Below, one piece after another: positions 34,922-48,131 of a stretch of DNA of 64,000 bases. The stretch is from Rhabditoides inermis (Eukaryota; Nematoda; Chromadorea; Rhabditida; Rhabditidae), in assembly GCA_963966185.1 (NCBI GenBank), contig CAWZYM010000455.1, positions 26,001-90,000 on the forward strand, read 5' to 3'. Numbering within the stretch: the stretch's first letter is position 1; each line of letters begins with the position of its first letter. The position numbers and the translations under genes were made by a program. Under the pieces are notes generated by a model, which ran no database searches, was not told where the DNA came from, and saw only the letters and a list, made by a program, of their open reading frames with translations.

Positions 34922-36417
34922 TTACATCATGGCTAGTCTGCGGGCAGTGGCTGGCCACTTGCGCCGCTCCACCCTGGTGAGATTGGCAGGCATCGGGGGA
35001 AGGCGGAGAGGAGGGAGGGGGAGGGAGGGGTCGAAGGTGCGGATCGCCGCAATCTCCTCAGGCATATGCCCGCGCTGATCCCTGATGATGTTCGCCAACA
35101 CAAAGGCCGACTTTACCAGTACCGCTGTCTGAGACACATCTCCAGTCCTGATCTTCCCCTCGAAGATACGGAAGAGATTCTTCATGCTGTAATGTAGATA
35201 TGGTGACGAGATTGATTTTATTGATTTCTACTCACTGGCCAAAGCCCATTTCCACCCCAATCCTTGTCTGTGAGTGTCGGTGGTTGAATCTAGCCTCAGG
35301 AGAGCCACGAGGCGGATTCGGGAACGGGGTGATCATCCTACATTGATGTGTGCTTGTAATAGGTTAATTGGTATGCATATGATGGGTACGGTAATCACAT
35401 TGTAATTGTACCATGTTTTCGCCGCGAACGCAGCGTCTCCAAGAAGGACTGCGTTGGGAAAGGGGAGAGCGCCGTTCTCGAGGTGACGGTAGAGCGCACT
35501 GCTGCGAAATGCGCTCATGTCGTGCGAGCCACCTGAGAGATAACAAAAACATTTAGCACTCTTCTCATACCAGGCTGACAACGTCCGAGCCAGAGAACGC
35601 GACCTGCCACGTCGGTGACTGTGATGAATTTGATCGAGTACTTCTTGTCCCTCAATGCCGTTTATCAGAGAGTTTCTTATTGGATTACATTATAATGTTC
35701 ACCTGTTGCGGAAGGTTGCCGCATCTCTCCTCCATCTCGGTTTGTGAATGTCGATTTGAGTTCCGTCAATCAACCCGCAGACGAGTCTCAAGTCACTCCT
35801 TCTGCTATTCATGTGTTCCATCACTCTATAATAGGTATAATATGGAGTTATAAGCGATCCATATGTTCAATTACCCACCTGAGAGCAGTGGGATTGCGCG
35901 GCCAGCAGATGAATTCTCCGGCCAGACCAGCGACAGCACGCGCAACAACGCCCACGAATTGGTGCGCCTATGATTACTTATATTTGTATTACTGAAATGC
36001 TTAATGTTTACCGTCGTTCTGGAAACACCCATGCTGTCTCCCAACTTGGTGTACGCCTGCCCGCCTCCCAAGTAGCTCACGTACAGCAAGATACGGTCAG
36101 TCAACTGTTTTTGCAAAAATTTCATAAGCTTCGTGGGTGGTCTACATAGGAACTAACCGAAACGACGTGTTTACAGTGCCTCTTGAACATGATCCGAGGC
36201 GCGATCCGCTGAGCCAAGGCTTCCACGTCCTGTCTTCTCATCAGAAATCTACAACTACTGGGCTTATCAGATAGAGGCAATTATACCTGGTGATGAAATC
36301 TATGTCGCTGAGACGGTGAGAGAGACGGTCACGAAAGTAACGCCTTGCCCTCATTCTGTTTTCCTGCCGATTCAGAAAACGCTGACGCCGCCGAGCAAGG
36401 ATCAGGGGATGAGCCAT
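34922..36417 (-). CDS. PIF/Harbinger DDE transposase
   Basis: Nine exons splice in frame from the ATG at 36417 to TAA at 34922. The N-terminal exon is basic (ILARRRQRFLNRQENRMRAR), followed by a helix-turn-helix-like part (LGGGQAYTKLGDSMGVSRTT). The DDE_Tnp_4 catalytic residues are visible: Asp in GLIDGTQI (exon about 35700-35820), Asp in VLLGDAAFAAKTW (35415-35535), and Glu in IGVEMGFGQMKNLFRIF split across the last two exons. No stop or frameshift is seen, so the enzyme could be active. It should cut and rejoin DNA at the element's inverted repeats. Confidence 0.87.
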
Positions 36418-36545
36418 CTTGAGTGATCTTCGTGGGTGGTATAATCGATGTTGGTCCAATTATGTACAGATATTAAAACGTTATATACGTTGTTAGGTGT
36501 TGGCTAATGCGATTATAGTAATTGTTTATTGCAACAAAGATTACA

Positions 36546-37654
36546 TTACAGATCGAAAAGCACACCCAAATCATAGGCCATGGAGTTGACCTCCAGCCAC
36601 AGAGCATATAGAGTATCCGCAACCATTATTCCGTCTTCCATGGGCTTTCTCAGGATCATCTCCTCTGGCTCGGGCATCTCGTCGTCCAGACCCTCGTCCG
36701 CCTCGTTCAGGTAAAACTCCGTGTAGTTCTGGTCCACATACGACGGTTCATCCTCCTCCTCTCCAAGCCCTCCCTGGAAGACAGCCATCTTGATACCGCC
36801 GTACATGTTGACGACGTTATCCTCCCACGGGTCGAGCGTCACCGTGTCGTCCCCCTGCCCAGTTGCGCGCAGCTCACGGATCCGCGTCTTAAACATACGG
36901 TAAGAGTGATACTGTATGGTGACTAACCGCGACATAGCTCTTCATCTGACCAAGCAATCGACGCATTTGATCCTCGTTTGCCGTTTTTAGGACACCCATC
37001 ACCTCTGCAGAGTGAGCCAGGTCCTCTACAGTCTGTTTGTAGACTGTGTACGACACCTGGAACATTCAATTATATACGTTCAAAGTTGTACAAGGATACT
37101 GTAGACTGTATACCACCCACAAAGTTGTACAAGGATACTGTAGACCACCCACAAAGTTGTACAAGGATACTGTAGACTGTATACCACCCACAAAGTTGTA
37201 CAAGGATACTGTAGACCACCCACAAAGTTGTACAAGGATACTGTAGACCACCCACAAAGTTGTACAAGGATACTGTATACCACCCACAAAGTTGTACAAG
37301 GATACTGTAGACCACCCACAAAGTTGTACAAGGATACTGTAGACCACCCACAAAGTTGTACAAGGATACTGTAGACCACCCACAAAGTTGTACAAGGATA
37401 CTGTAGACTGTAGACCACCCACAAAGTTGTACAAGGATACTGTAGACCACCCACAAAGTTGTACAAGGATACTGTAGACCACCCACAAAGTTGTACAAGG
37501 ATACTGTAGACTGTAGACCACCCACCTTGGTCCTGTTGAAAAAGATGTCGGACTTGCCGAGCACCTCCTCAGTGAACCCGCGAAGTATCACTTGCGCTTC
37601 GATCTTGATGGGCTCGAACTGTAGGAGAGCAGTCTTGGTGCCCTTGGGCAGCAT
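36546..37654 (-). CDS. Harbinger-borne accessory protein 1, unknown function
   Basis: Three exons (about 37527-37654, about 36929-37063, 36546-36889) join to roughly 200 residues. The chain starts MLPKGTKTALLQFEPIKIEA and ends in an acidic part (GLGEEEDEPSYVDQNYTEFY) and VNSMAYDLGVLFDL. The first intron is filled by a 32-bp minisatellite. I do not recognise the family. Harbinger elements usually encode a second, DNA-binding or nuclear-import partner of the transposase. This or the next gene could serve that role, but no Myb/SANT motif is evident. Confidence 0.65.
37079..37526. repeat. 32-bp minisatellite, about 13 units, containing the 5' splice site
   Basis: Units of 32 bases (some 38) with core AAAGTTGTACAAGGATACTG. 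On the minus (coding) strand the intron donor GTGGGTGG is part of the unit, so each unit offers a donor-like GTGGGT. Confidence 0.93.
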
Positions 37655-37881
37655 CCTGTTGCTACAGTTATCACAATTCTGTATTACCTGGTTTTATCGG
37701 TATGTTTTATTAATGTTGAAACATTAGATAATGAGTCAAATTACAGACGATTCTTCCATAAACTTTTATTCCAACAAAAAACAAAAGTATGAGAACACAA
37801 ACCTAACGAGGTCAAAACAAAAGTCACAACATGTATAACGAAATTAGTGAACATCAAGGTAACGGATAGAGGATAATCTAG

Positions 37882-39042
37882 TTAAATGAACTTAAGTCCA
37901 CGCACAACATCTGAGATCGGTTCCACCCTCTGTTCGCGAGCCAGTTTCAGGCACTCCAGTTGGAGCTTGAAGCGTAGCAGCTTGTTGGTCACTTCATCTG
38001 AAAAAGTCATGTATTTGTCAACATGAGGAAACGAAACTATAATAAACCCAAACGAAAAAGAAACAAATAAACATACCAGGAGTGGACTGTTTGACCGCAC
38101 ACACGAGTGAGCTTGCCGAGCTCGCGGGTACTGCAACTCGTTCGACGCGCATCTCCTACAATATTAATTTATCAATAAAACAAAATTCGATTACCTTGAT
38201 TTGCATCGGGCTCTGCTCCACAGACACCGGCCCTACCTCCTTCGCGACGGGATCCTGGTGCTTCGTGATCACGGGACGAACCTACAACGTTCAACTCAGT
38301 CCAGGCTACCGTAACCCACGATATGGTCAAATATTACAAAACAAACTTCATTAAAGTTGATTCTCAAAAAATTTCACCTGTTTCATGTTCCTGTCCTGTT
38401 CGTCCTCATTGTCGGATCCAACGAAGACAATCTTGTCGTCGTCGAAGTCAACAGACTCCTTGCGTCTCGTCTTCACCTTCTCCGGACTGGGTGTGAGATC
38501 GACGCTTTTTCTCTTCATTCCGGACGCGAGAGTCGATGCTGCCGAAGAACCACCCTTTGCGGGTGCGTGATTCATCTCATCCTCCCAACTGTCGATGTGA
38601 ATGTTGGTGTGATCGGGACCACACGAGTCGTGAATGATCCGCCGGCGCTGAAATTTCATATTTCGAATCTATATGGAAGAACAAGACGAAATTTACCTAC
38701 CAACCTTGACATAGAGAGCGATGTGTGACAGGTAGTTCCGCTTTATTTTGCCGACCTCAGCCTCGAACTCCGGTCCCTCCAGAGAAGTGAAGTCATTCAC
38801 GTCATTCCCCACGGACGCCAGATACTGCACGAATCTGATCATGTTTGGAGTCTTAGAGTTCTCCTTCTCTTTCTGCGCCTGAAAACAACATCATCCACAT
38901 CAAGCTGACCGTTCATGACACTGACCTTCATGACACTCCAAAACCTGGCGATAGTACTTAGACAGGCAATGTTCTCCGTACCAGTTATGTCGACGTTAAG
39001 AGGATTTTTAACCAAAGATACTAGAGATTTGAGCGATGTCAT
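37882..39042 (-). CDS. Harbinger-borne accessory protein 2, probable nuclear protein of unknown function
   Basis: Six exons from the ATG at 39042 (first exon 38926-39042) to TAA at 37882, about 270 residues. Features are an N-terminal helical part, basic patches (KRKS, KTRRKES), then DDDKIVFVGSDNEDEQD. The last, a hydrophobic triplet followed by acids, looks like a SUMO-interaction motif. The end is helical and charged (LLRFKLQLECLKLAREQRVE). All junctions keep frame. It lies inside the transposon, just within the right inverted repeat, and is transcribed in the same direction as the transposase. Family not recognised. Confidence 0.65.
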
Positions 39043-39135
39043 TGCAACTACAAAATTTCATCACAAACATTGACAACACATCATAAAAAACAGCAAAATT
39101 AGAACAATAACAGGCAAACAAGTCAAAACCATGAC

Positions 39136-39407
39136 AAAATCGGAATCAGCTGTTTCGATCGCGACCGGTATGTGGGGCCCAATATTTATACGGGGCGCCC
39201 GCGGTGAGCGCAATGCTGCTAAGAGTCGTATTTGAAAAGAAGTTTGTATTTCTGCGGAGTATTTTGTAACACGTTCGGTGGACATGACAACAATTCTTGT
39301 CAGTGTGAAATTGCAATGCAAGATTTCTTGCTTTTTGCAAGAATTCTTGCAAAATACAACGATTCTTGCATTGCAACGGGGTATTGCATCGATGTTAGGT
39401 CAGCCCC
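39136..39407. repeat. Right terminal inverted repeat of the Harbinger element
   Basis: Partner of 33632-33895; followed by the TCT duplication at 39408-39410. Confidence 0.88.
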
Positions 39408-39883
39408 TCTGTCCTGTCCAGAGAGTGGCGGGAGCGGGGCCGCGCGCCATCGCGGTTCCAATGACCGCGACAATATGCAAGTTTCAGCTTCCTCTTGAAA
39501 ACCAGAATATAATTTTCGGGATGTCGAACCATGATTTCCCCTGACCCAATGCACTCTATCCCCCCCCCAATTCTGCTTTAATTGGTCTTGGTTACTTATC
39601 AATCACGTGGCGAAATCGAAACATCGAAAGAGATCACTGAACCACCTACTGTCACACATATATATCTATCTCTATCTCTCTCTCTTTCTCTCTCTCCCCC
39701 TCCCCCTCTCTCTTCACCCGTTTTCACGCTAGCGCTCGGTTGATTGAATGTGTTCCACCTACGAATCGAAGTGTTTTTCTTGTAAGTAATGAGTAGAGGT
39801 AGATAAGCATCAGAGGAAGATAGTGAATATCATAATACCATACGTCATATATGTTTGTCATCTAATGTTTAATCTCTCTCCAG

Positions 39884-39941
39884 GAGCAGACGCCAGCGCT
39901 ACTCTGCAGGCACCGGAACTTCCACCAGAAACCAAATATAA
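39884..39941 (+). pseudogene. Orphan copy of the terminal exon of the 20.5-kb membrane protein
   Basis: Encodes RSRRQRYSAGTGTSTRNQI and a stop, one residue different from 20931-20988. The upstream transmembrane exon was left outside the duplication, so no complete gene is present. Confidence 0.6.
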
Positions 39942-40011
39942 TAAATAACAATAACTTTATAATCACTGATAAATCCTTTGGTATTTGTAGCATTTGTACA
40001 TCGCTTTGCAG

Positions 40012-40569
40012 TCACATGGTGTCACTGAAAAAAGTGAACACATTTTGGGAATTAATGAAACTAGTTACCTCAACGTGCTGAACTGCACGCTGGACGAGGC
40101 GGATCGGGGCGAGAGAGCGGAGTAGGGCTGGCTAGAAATGTGGAGGGAGGTGTGATCTGTGACATTGATATTGATAGTGACAGAAGAACGTTTAAGAAAA
40201 TGTTGCGTGCATTTTTTTCCATACGTTGATCGTTGATCGTTGAATAACAACTGATCGAGAATGTAAAAATTACCTTTTCAACACGTGTCCCCACTTTGCG
40301 CCGGCGATGAAAGTGAGGAGAAGGGCGCAGAGGAGAAAGGCTATGGCCTGGGATGGGTGTGCATGAGAGGCGGATAGGGAAAGAGAGAGAAAGATAGAGA
40401 AGGAAAGAGAATGGAAGAGAGAGAGAAAGAGAGAGCGAGAAAGGAGATGGAGAGACAGTTAGAGAGAGAGACCACCCACGAATATCCATGTGAGCGGCGA
40501 GTGGGTTGACTCGGCGTGGTGGACGTGTTGGATGAAGGTGGTGTTCGGGGATACGGGCGCGACTGGAAG

Positions 40570-40616
<47 letters not shown>

Positions 40617-43600
40617 CTCTCTCTCTCTCGCCTACCCGACTCAAAATCCAGCCAGTATCCGTGTTCCTTCCCCGTCGCTGCCGCGTTTGATGTGAACTCG
40701 ACGATCAGTCGATTCGTCTTGAACTCCTGAGACTCGCCGAATTTCGACGCCTCGTGAGAGCCAGTCAACCTGTAACAGCTCTCTCTCTCCCTCCCTCGTC
40801 TCTCTTCCCTTCACCTTCCCAGTCTCTTCTCCCTGCTTCCAGCCCCATCGAACAGCTTCACAAAGTCCACATTGGCTTTCGTGTTGAAGTAGTGCACTCG
40901 CATTTGAATCGAATGCCCATCCGGAGCAGCGATCACGTATCTGAAAGTGAAGACGTGAGAAAAGAGAGATTGTCGGTCGACGGTTGTTTCAAAACTTGTA
41001 TTTCTTTTAAAAAGTATTTGCGTAAAGAGATTCACTTTGTCTTAACCCAATGCAACAAAAGCACATGCATAAAACATAAAACGTTTACAAATACTAACAC
41101 AAACCTGCGCATACCGGACTGTTAAAGTAACATTTGAAATACTTATAAGGATACAAAAAATTATACATAACGTCAATATTAGCAGAGAGAGAGGCGCAGG
41201 TTTGTGTTAGTAATTGTAAACGTTTTATGTTTTATGTTTTATGCATGTGCTTTTGTTGCATTGGGTTAAGACAAAGTGAATCTCTTTACGCAAGTACTTT
41301 TTAAAGGAAATGTATGTGCTTTTGTTAAATTTCATTGAAATTTTTACTATACGCTGAAGTATGACTATTCATCTTCACGAATTGTCGTTACGTTTCAAAA
41401 ACGTTTTCACATGTTTTCTACCAGTCGGTATCGCGCCTCGTCCTGGTTATAGTGAGCCAGCCAAAATATGCAAACCCGGCGCGAATTAGACGCTGGTGGC
41501 GGCGAGGCTGGCTACACGCTGGGTGCAAGTTGGGTGCACGTTGGAAAAAGTCGGCGGTCAGCGTGACGGGAAGAAGGAAGGAAGCGCTGGCCTCTCGCCT
41601 CTTGGGTGCGCGCGATCGCTCATAACTTCTTTCGGAGAAAAGATACAAAGATGCCATCGACCAGTGATATGGTCTACGGAACGGTGCGAATCTAACTAAC
41701 ATGGTTTGGATGAGTTCACATGGTTGCTAACATGACCTTTGGGTATCGCTTATTGAATATTCTGGCGCGAGCCCTATCCTAAGCCAAAAGAGAGGGCGCT
41801 GCGCGCCCTCTCTAATATGCTGATGGACAAACTGAAGACTGAAGAGAGAAAGAGAAGAGAGAAAGTAGAGCAAACTCACTTGCAGTTTGCGTACATACAG
41901 TACGCTGCCGGGTAGTTGGGCGACTTCAGCGATTCGTGGTGGGAGGCATTCACGTGGATGAAATTCACAGCACCGCAGTCGCAGTCTACAGAAGCGGTCG
42001 GTCTATTCAAACTGTTCACGAAATGTTTTGCACCCTTTTAATTTGGCTTCCTACAACTTTAAACAACTTCCTCCGAAATACTTCAAACAACTTCGATTTT
42101 TTTTTTAATTCTGAGGAAACTGACTACACCATGACTGAATCAACTGTTCTCGCAACTGTCACGGCCAAACACTACAAAAAATCTGCAAATAAAGCTCACA
42201 CTTTTTCCACTCGTACTTGACTAGCACAGTCGTATTCCGATTGCTGGGCTTATCTCTGTGCTAATGCAGTGTGATGTTGGTTGGGCGAGTGCGACTGGAA
42301 GGATCCAGAGTCGAGCCGAACCTGAACATCTATTTATCACAATAGATACAAAATCAGTATTGTACCTTAAAGGTACAATGGCGACTTATTAGTCCCACCA
42401 CAACCCCTCGTTTTCATTCGCGCATTGCATGAACATGAACCGAACCAGAAATACTGCCTCTCAACAACCCACTTGGTCTCACTGGTCTCGGTCTTCTGTC
42501 GGTCTACAGTGTGGAAGGCGACGTTCCCATCATCCGATCGAAGCGAGAGAAACTCGTCTTCGTTTCTCACGTGCAGCGACCACTCCTTTGAGATCGAGAC
42601 AGTCAGGATCTGGAAACTCAGTTTGACATAGAACCTTTCTGACGAACTACTAATAGGACAATTATAAACTTTGGAAACACACCTCCTGTTCGGTTTGTGC
42701 CCGAATGAATGCGAAGCAGTCCAGCCGGAAGCAGTGTTTGGGCACGGATAGGGAGAAGTTGCCGGCGTCTCCATCGCCCACTGATGAGAACCGAGCACAC
42801 ACCTCCGAGCAACCGAAAAAGGTTTTCGTGTTATGCATGAAGGAGATAAGTAGTTCTTTAGAGACCTAGTGAGTGACACAGCTTTCATATAAGAGATTCA
42901 TAAAGAGCTGAACGACAGACGAATTCAAGAAAGTAAATTTTTCCCATGTGTACATACCTTTCTGTTGTTCGACCGCTGTGAAGGAGATGTTGAACTGTTG
43001 TCCAAAGTCCTCGTCGGCAGTCGTCTCGTATCGCAGAATGATGGACGGCGGGAGAGCCATCGAGGGAACATCGTCGCCCAAGCGAAAACATATCACATTC
43101 ATTTCAAATTTGATAAGTGGTAAGCCACTTCGAATCAATTTTTCTAAAACCTACAAGCTACTTATTCCCACCTCTTCAGGACGTTCCTCGCTTCGTCGAG
43201 AATCACTAGGTTCGGCTGTTTGACGGGCGCATAGTGGGTGGATAGGAGGAGAAATGGGTCGGCAGTGATCCGAGTTTCGAAGGTGGCCGAGCGACAGGTG
43301 TAGTAGCCGTAGCTGTAAAGTCGAGATCAGACTCGGTTATGTATCAAAAAGTCGCTTTATGATACAAAAAGGTACTTTCTGAGGATCTTTCTGAAATCTG
43401 AGATTTTTCTGATTGTGAGGGTCTTCTGGGTCTGCCAGCAAAAGTTGAGTCTGACCTCTACTTAAAGGCACAGGGGCGTTTAGCGTTACCAAGGTTCATC
43501 GAAATTCACTTATGAGAACTTGGCAAAACTGTTTGCACGTGGCAAGAATCGAACCGGCATAGTATGGTTCACAAACCGTCAGCGTTACCACAACACTATA

Positions 43601-45605
43601 ACGACTTGTTCCGACAAACTCATATCGACGAGATGCGCACAGAGCTCAACTTTACGATAAGCATTTTGGCGCGAAGTTCGAATTCGCCTTACCAAGCTTT
43701 GCACGTGCACATTTTGGTAAGCGTGTAGGTAACGAGGAAACGCCGTTCTTTCGCGTTTTCTTTGACTATTTCGTGTTTCTATGGGTCAAGCCATTAACCA
43801 AAGTCAAAAACTAAGCGCCTCTGTGCCTTTAATACAATATCAATGTTTTACTCAATGAAACATACCCAGGAGAGGTGAGAGCAGCGGTCTCGTTGAGATT
43901 CAGTGTAATGGACGAGGGAAACTTTGTGCATGCTGGAACAGAAAGGTGAATGATGACTACAAAACACATTATATAAAACTCACAGTCGTCTTCACTTTCC
44001 GCCCGTAGACTGAGCGTGGCGTTCTTTGATTGGTGATAGAGACCCTTTCCATGGTAACGACTTCAGCAAATGTGCTTAAATGTAAAAAAAGACAAATGCT
44101 TACCGGTCATAGTCACTGAATGTATTGAAAATTTTGTCGGACCGAGTTCCCACGATCACCGCGTTTGTCGTGGAGAAGTAAGACAGCACTCCGTTCTCAT
44201 CTGGACCTCTGAAATTGGTTGTTGCAACTACTGTTGCAATTACTACTAACTACTAGTTCAATACTGCAGACCGTATCAAACAAAGGGAAAGATGCCGTAC
44301 TTGGGTGAATTGTCGTGATGCCTGTCCACATAGTACTTTTCGTGTTCCTCAATGACGACTTTATGATGTGCAGGCGCGGTGGTCTCGACGCGAATCCGAC
44401 CCGCATCCTTCGTGGTCAGCACAACCACGCAGCCCATTGAGTCTATACGAAACACGTAACTTAATGTCTATTTTGCATGTTTTTGTTTTGTTTGAAAAAA
44501 AGGACTTACTTTTCAGCGCGTTCACATCGTCGAGTGGATTCCAATACAGCGCCCCGCCAAATTCGAAAGTCAGATTCGTCGAGCCATCGACCGAGTGGTG
44601 CAATGGAGGACACATGACGTAGTCTAAATAAAAGTAGTGAATCGGCGGCATTCAATGAGCTGCCGCACCGTCGTTGTGTCGCCGCACCGTTGCCTGGAAT
44701 GCGGTGCGGCGGGTGTACGTGCGCTCGCTCCAGCGTCCGGGGTTCTCCTTCCACCACCTTCAAAGGATGCTCTATTGCTCTTTCACATTATCATGTATCA
44801 TTTTCTAACACCCTTTTCTAACAGTAAACGACTACTTCACATTTTGAGACAATCTGCGCACATCCTATTCACATGAAACGTTCAACGTGAATAGAGTGGC
44901 GGAAATCTATCGTCATACATGAGTACTGTACTCTGCCCACCTCCCCGCGACTACTCCCATCATCTTGATTCGCATGCCGGCGCCCTTCGAAGATGGGTAC
45001 GAGTGCGCCTGCTTGAAAAACGTCGTCGTACTGAAATGATATAACCATTTAATTTCTCTATTTGCGAAATGCGACTCCCACATGCATGATTTTTGACGAG
45101 AAAACCAGAGTGGAACGATGTCACGAAATCACTCACTATGCTCTGACGACGCGAGTCTCTCGCGGCTTCCCAGGCACGTATTCTTCCAAAACGATCTTCG
45201 TTCCCATGTCAGTGTCCACTTCCAGATCCCGAAACTCCACGATTAGACCGTGGTTTTCCAGCGGCGCCATCTGAAAATGTCGTTTCCAGGATTCTAGGCG
45301 TCTGTGCGCTCGCATTGTGTGATAGGTTCATCGCATGCTTAATAGAATATGCAAAAAGCAGATAGACATCGGTAAAAAGTGTTTTGCTGTCAGCTGTTAA
45401 CTGTTCACGCGTTGTGATGGTGGGAAATTCTCGATATCATAAAATCAATAATATCACTACATTACATACCTCGAAAACGCAGTCGACCGCGATACAGTCA
45501 CTGTTGAAGGCATAGGGGTGGAGTTCGAAGGTGGCTTCCATCTGATCCGCCGGGATCGACACATTGCTGCAGATGTTGCAGGGAATGGGAACGGCGTCTA
45601 AACGA

Positions 45606-45693
<88 letters not shown>

Positions 45694-45755
45694 CGCTAAC
45701 CTGTGAACGGAAGCAGTAGTGATAAGAAAAGAATAAGGGTAGTCCATGAGCGCAT
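40012..45755 (-). CDS. CUB-domain type I membrane protein, copy B1
   Basis: A close copy of A1 with the same exon order: the signal-peptide exon starts at 45755, then the paired-cysteine exon, CUB-like modules, the C-terminal CUB domain, a transmembrane exon near 40275-40350, and the VQFSTL tail ending at 40012. Differences are scattered and do not break the exons I checked. One exon reads IKMMGVVAG where A1 has IKMLGVVAG. Helitron H2 is inserted in one of its introns. Confidence 0.8.
41003..41815 (+). mobile_element. Helitron H2 (non-autonomous)
   Basis: Starts TCTTTTAAAAAGTATTTGCG and ends with the hairpin AGAGGGCGCTGCGCGCCCTCT then CTAA, with a host T next. Receptor A1 shows the empty site (about 22193). 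The first 310 bases form a long palindrome (arms about 41003-41109 and 41194-41311). The 3' half matches the 3' part of H1 (about 16371-16580) but no purine satellite is present. Confidence 0.82.
43462..43832. mobile_element. Short TIR element with tRNA-like core, B1 copy
   Basis: Near-identical to 23835-24205 at the corresponding place in the B1 gene. It was carried along by the duplication. Confidence 0.55.
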
Positions 45756-46263
45756 CACACTATGATCAATTGGATGAAATCGAATCATTCAACAACACAA
45801 AACAGACAAAAAAGGAACCAGTAGAGCGAATGCACGGCTCATATACTTTTCCTCTCGAGAAAAGAAGAAGAAACACATTTCGCAAAGTTCAGCAACAAAA
45901 AAAAACACCACAATGAACGAAGAGAGCGAATGTCCGGCTTATGAACTTTTGTTGATCTCAAAAAAAGAAGAAGTGCATTTCGCAATTGGCTTGATCGAAC
46001 GTCCGATCTGGGTGGTGTTTACACTGAAAGAAAGAAGACAGAGACAGGGGTGGGGGCGAGAAAAATCGCACTATCCCACTACTGCACAGAACCACATGGC
46101 ACATGCGAGTCCGTTGCGAAATGCGAATCGAGTAGCCCTGATCAGCTGTTGATACGGACAGGTTGATTAATTAGGTGCGAAGCGCACGGGAGTTGTGAAT
46201 GTTCCAAACACTTACAAAACACTTTATTGATAATGCGAATAAGTATGTTGTTGAGCGATGCGA

Positions 46264-47417
46264 TTACAGCGAGCCACTGAAACGAAGGTTACTACATAGG
46301 TGCAATAGTAAGTAACTGTAACCCACGTCAGGGTACTGAACTGTACACTGTCCCTGTCTGCGGTGGATCGGGCAGCGAACAGATCCGAGTACTTGTTGCT
46401 GGAATGAACAAGTAGTTTTTCGCAGCGTGACAGAATAGTTAGTGAATTAGCTAAAATTTATTTCAAGGCATTTTTAGGTACAGTTTTATCTCACCTTTTC
46501 ATCAAGTGACCATACTTCCCCGCAATGAAAGACATGATGAGGAGACAGGCAAGAAGAGCGAGACCCTGAATGCAAGGTGGAACGTACCAAAGAGACTGAA
46601 TGGATATCAAATAAAATCAAAAATTCATTCAGAAACGCATATTCATGTACATATTGGATGCATGTGTGGTAAGCGCTGGGAAAAGTACAAAAATAAATGA
46701 ATTAATGAATGGAAGGTAACACGTATAGCAAAAAAAGAAGCTTACCATTGCAATCGTGAGGCCAGACGTGGTGGACTCTGGATGATGAACGTGCTGGATG
46801 AAGGTGGTGTTCGGAGAGGAGGGAGCGACTGGAACGACCTCTCTCTCTCTCTCTCTCCCTCTCTCCCTCTCCCTCTCTCTCTCTCTCTTTCTCTCCTCCC
46901 TCTCTCCACACCCGACTCGAAGTCCATCCAGAACCGCATCTTGGCATCGTTTTCCTGTCGCGTAGACGTGAAGTGTAGTGCGAGTCTGTTGGTTGCATAT
47001 GTCTCGATGTGCGACTGACCGAATCGAGCGAGGCGCGCGTCCGACATACTAAAAAGGTGGACACTCTCTCGTGCGAGTGGTTTTGTTTGTCAGCTCTGTT
47101 TCGACAAACATATTAACACCTCGTGTTCTTCCATTCTAAACTTCTTCCCCTTATTAACAAAGGCGGCTATGCTTATGTGACAGTATAGGTGTATTGGTGC
47201 ACAACCGAAAACGACTCTCATGTGGTACGGTTGCGTCTTGGAATTTCTTGAAAGCCAGAAACGGTTGATCCACTCACACGCCTAACCGCTTCTCTCTGCT
47301 CCCCGCCGCATCGTAGACAGTCACAGTGTCGCTCGGATGGGTGTGGAAGTGGTGCACGCGCATCACAATCGAGTGCGAATCCGGAGCCGAGATGACGTAG
47401 CTGTAAGCAATCTCTCT

Positions 47418-47468
<51 letters not shown>

Positions 47469-48064
47469 CTCTAAATCATTTCCATTGTCATGGGAAAAAA
47501 CTGCTCACCGACAGTTGGCGTACATGCAGTATGTCTTGGGATACTGTGGTGAGTAGAGAGACTGCCACTGCGACGCGTTGATGTGAAGCAGATCCACCGA
47601 GCCGCAGTCACAGTCTGGAAACTGCAGGGTGAAGATAAGTACCGTATCAAAGAGAGTTGCGGCTGACACTTTGTCCAGTTGTAGTTGACGACGACGCTGC
47701 TGTCCATATGACTGACTGTCTCCCTGTGATAGTGCACCGTCACGTTGCCTGGCTGCTGTCGAAAATGTGGTTCGAGATCGGAGCCGTACCTGCAAATCAC
47801 ATTTCGAAACACTCAAAACACAAACCTATAAAAACACACACACAAAACACAAAACACATTGACGGCAGCTCACCGCTTCTCAAACGTCTCATCCTTGACT
47901 CGTTCTACTGTCTTGAAGGCGACCGATTGGGTGGCGTCTGAGAGCGAAACGAACTCGGTCGACGTGTACGGAGACCACTTCTTGGAGACGTTCGCGGTGA
48001 AAATCTACAAAACATATATTCATACTGATTCTCAGAAACGCAGAGTCTTCTCTCTCTCTTTCTT

Positions 48065-48131
<67 letters not shown>

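Larger units (their letters stand above)
33632..39407 (-). mobile_element. PIF/Harbinger-type DNA transposon, apparently complete
   Basis: Inverted repeats of about 260 bp form both ends (33632-33895 and 39136-39407), starting GGGGCTGACCTAACATCG. They are flanked by the 3-base duplication TCT (33629-33631 and 39408-39410). Inside, on the minus strand, are a split DDE transposase gene (34922-36417) and two further spliced genes (36546-37654 and 37882-39042). The 3-bp duplication and the transposase motifs fit PIF/Harbinger. The element sits between the two duplicated blocks. Confidence 0.85.
39720..47792. repeat. Duplicated block B (copy of 20735-33266)
   Basis: Apart from later insertions in each copy, the two blocks align end to end in the same orientation with only scattered differences. 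B lacks the TA element and the Penelope-like element. A lacks Helitron H2. The left edge lies in a CT tract. Confidence 0.9.

Noticed and set aside
37070..37654. Minus-strand frames encoding repeats of VQLCGWSTVSLYN type
   Set aside because: They are translations of the 32-bp intron minisatellite; spliced exons on either side give a coherent protein without it.
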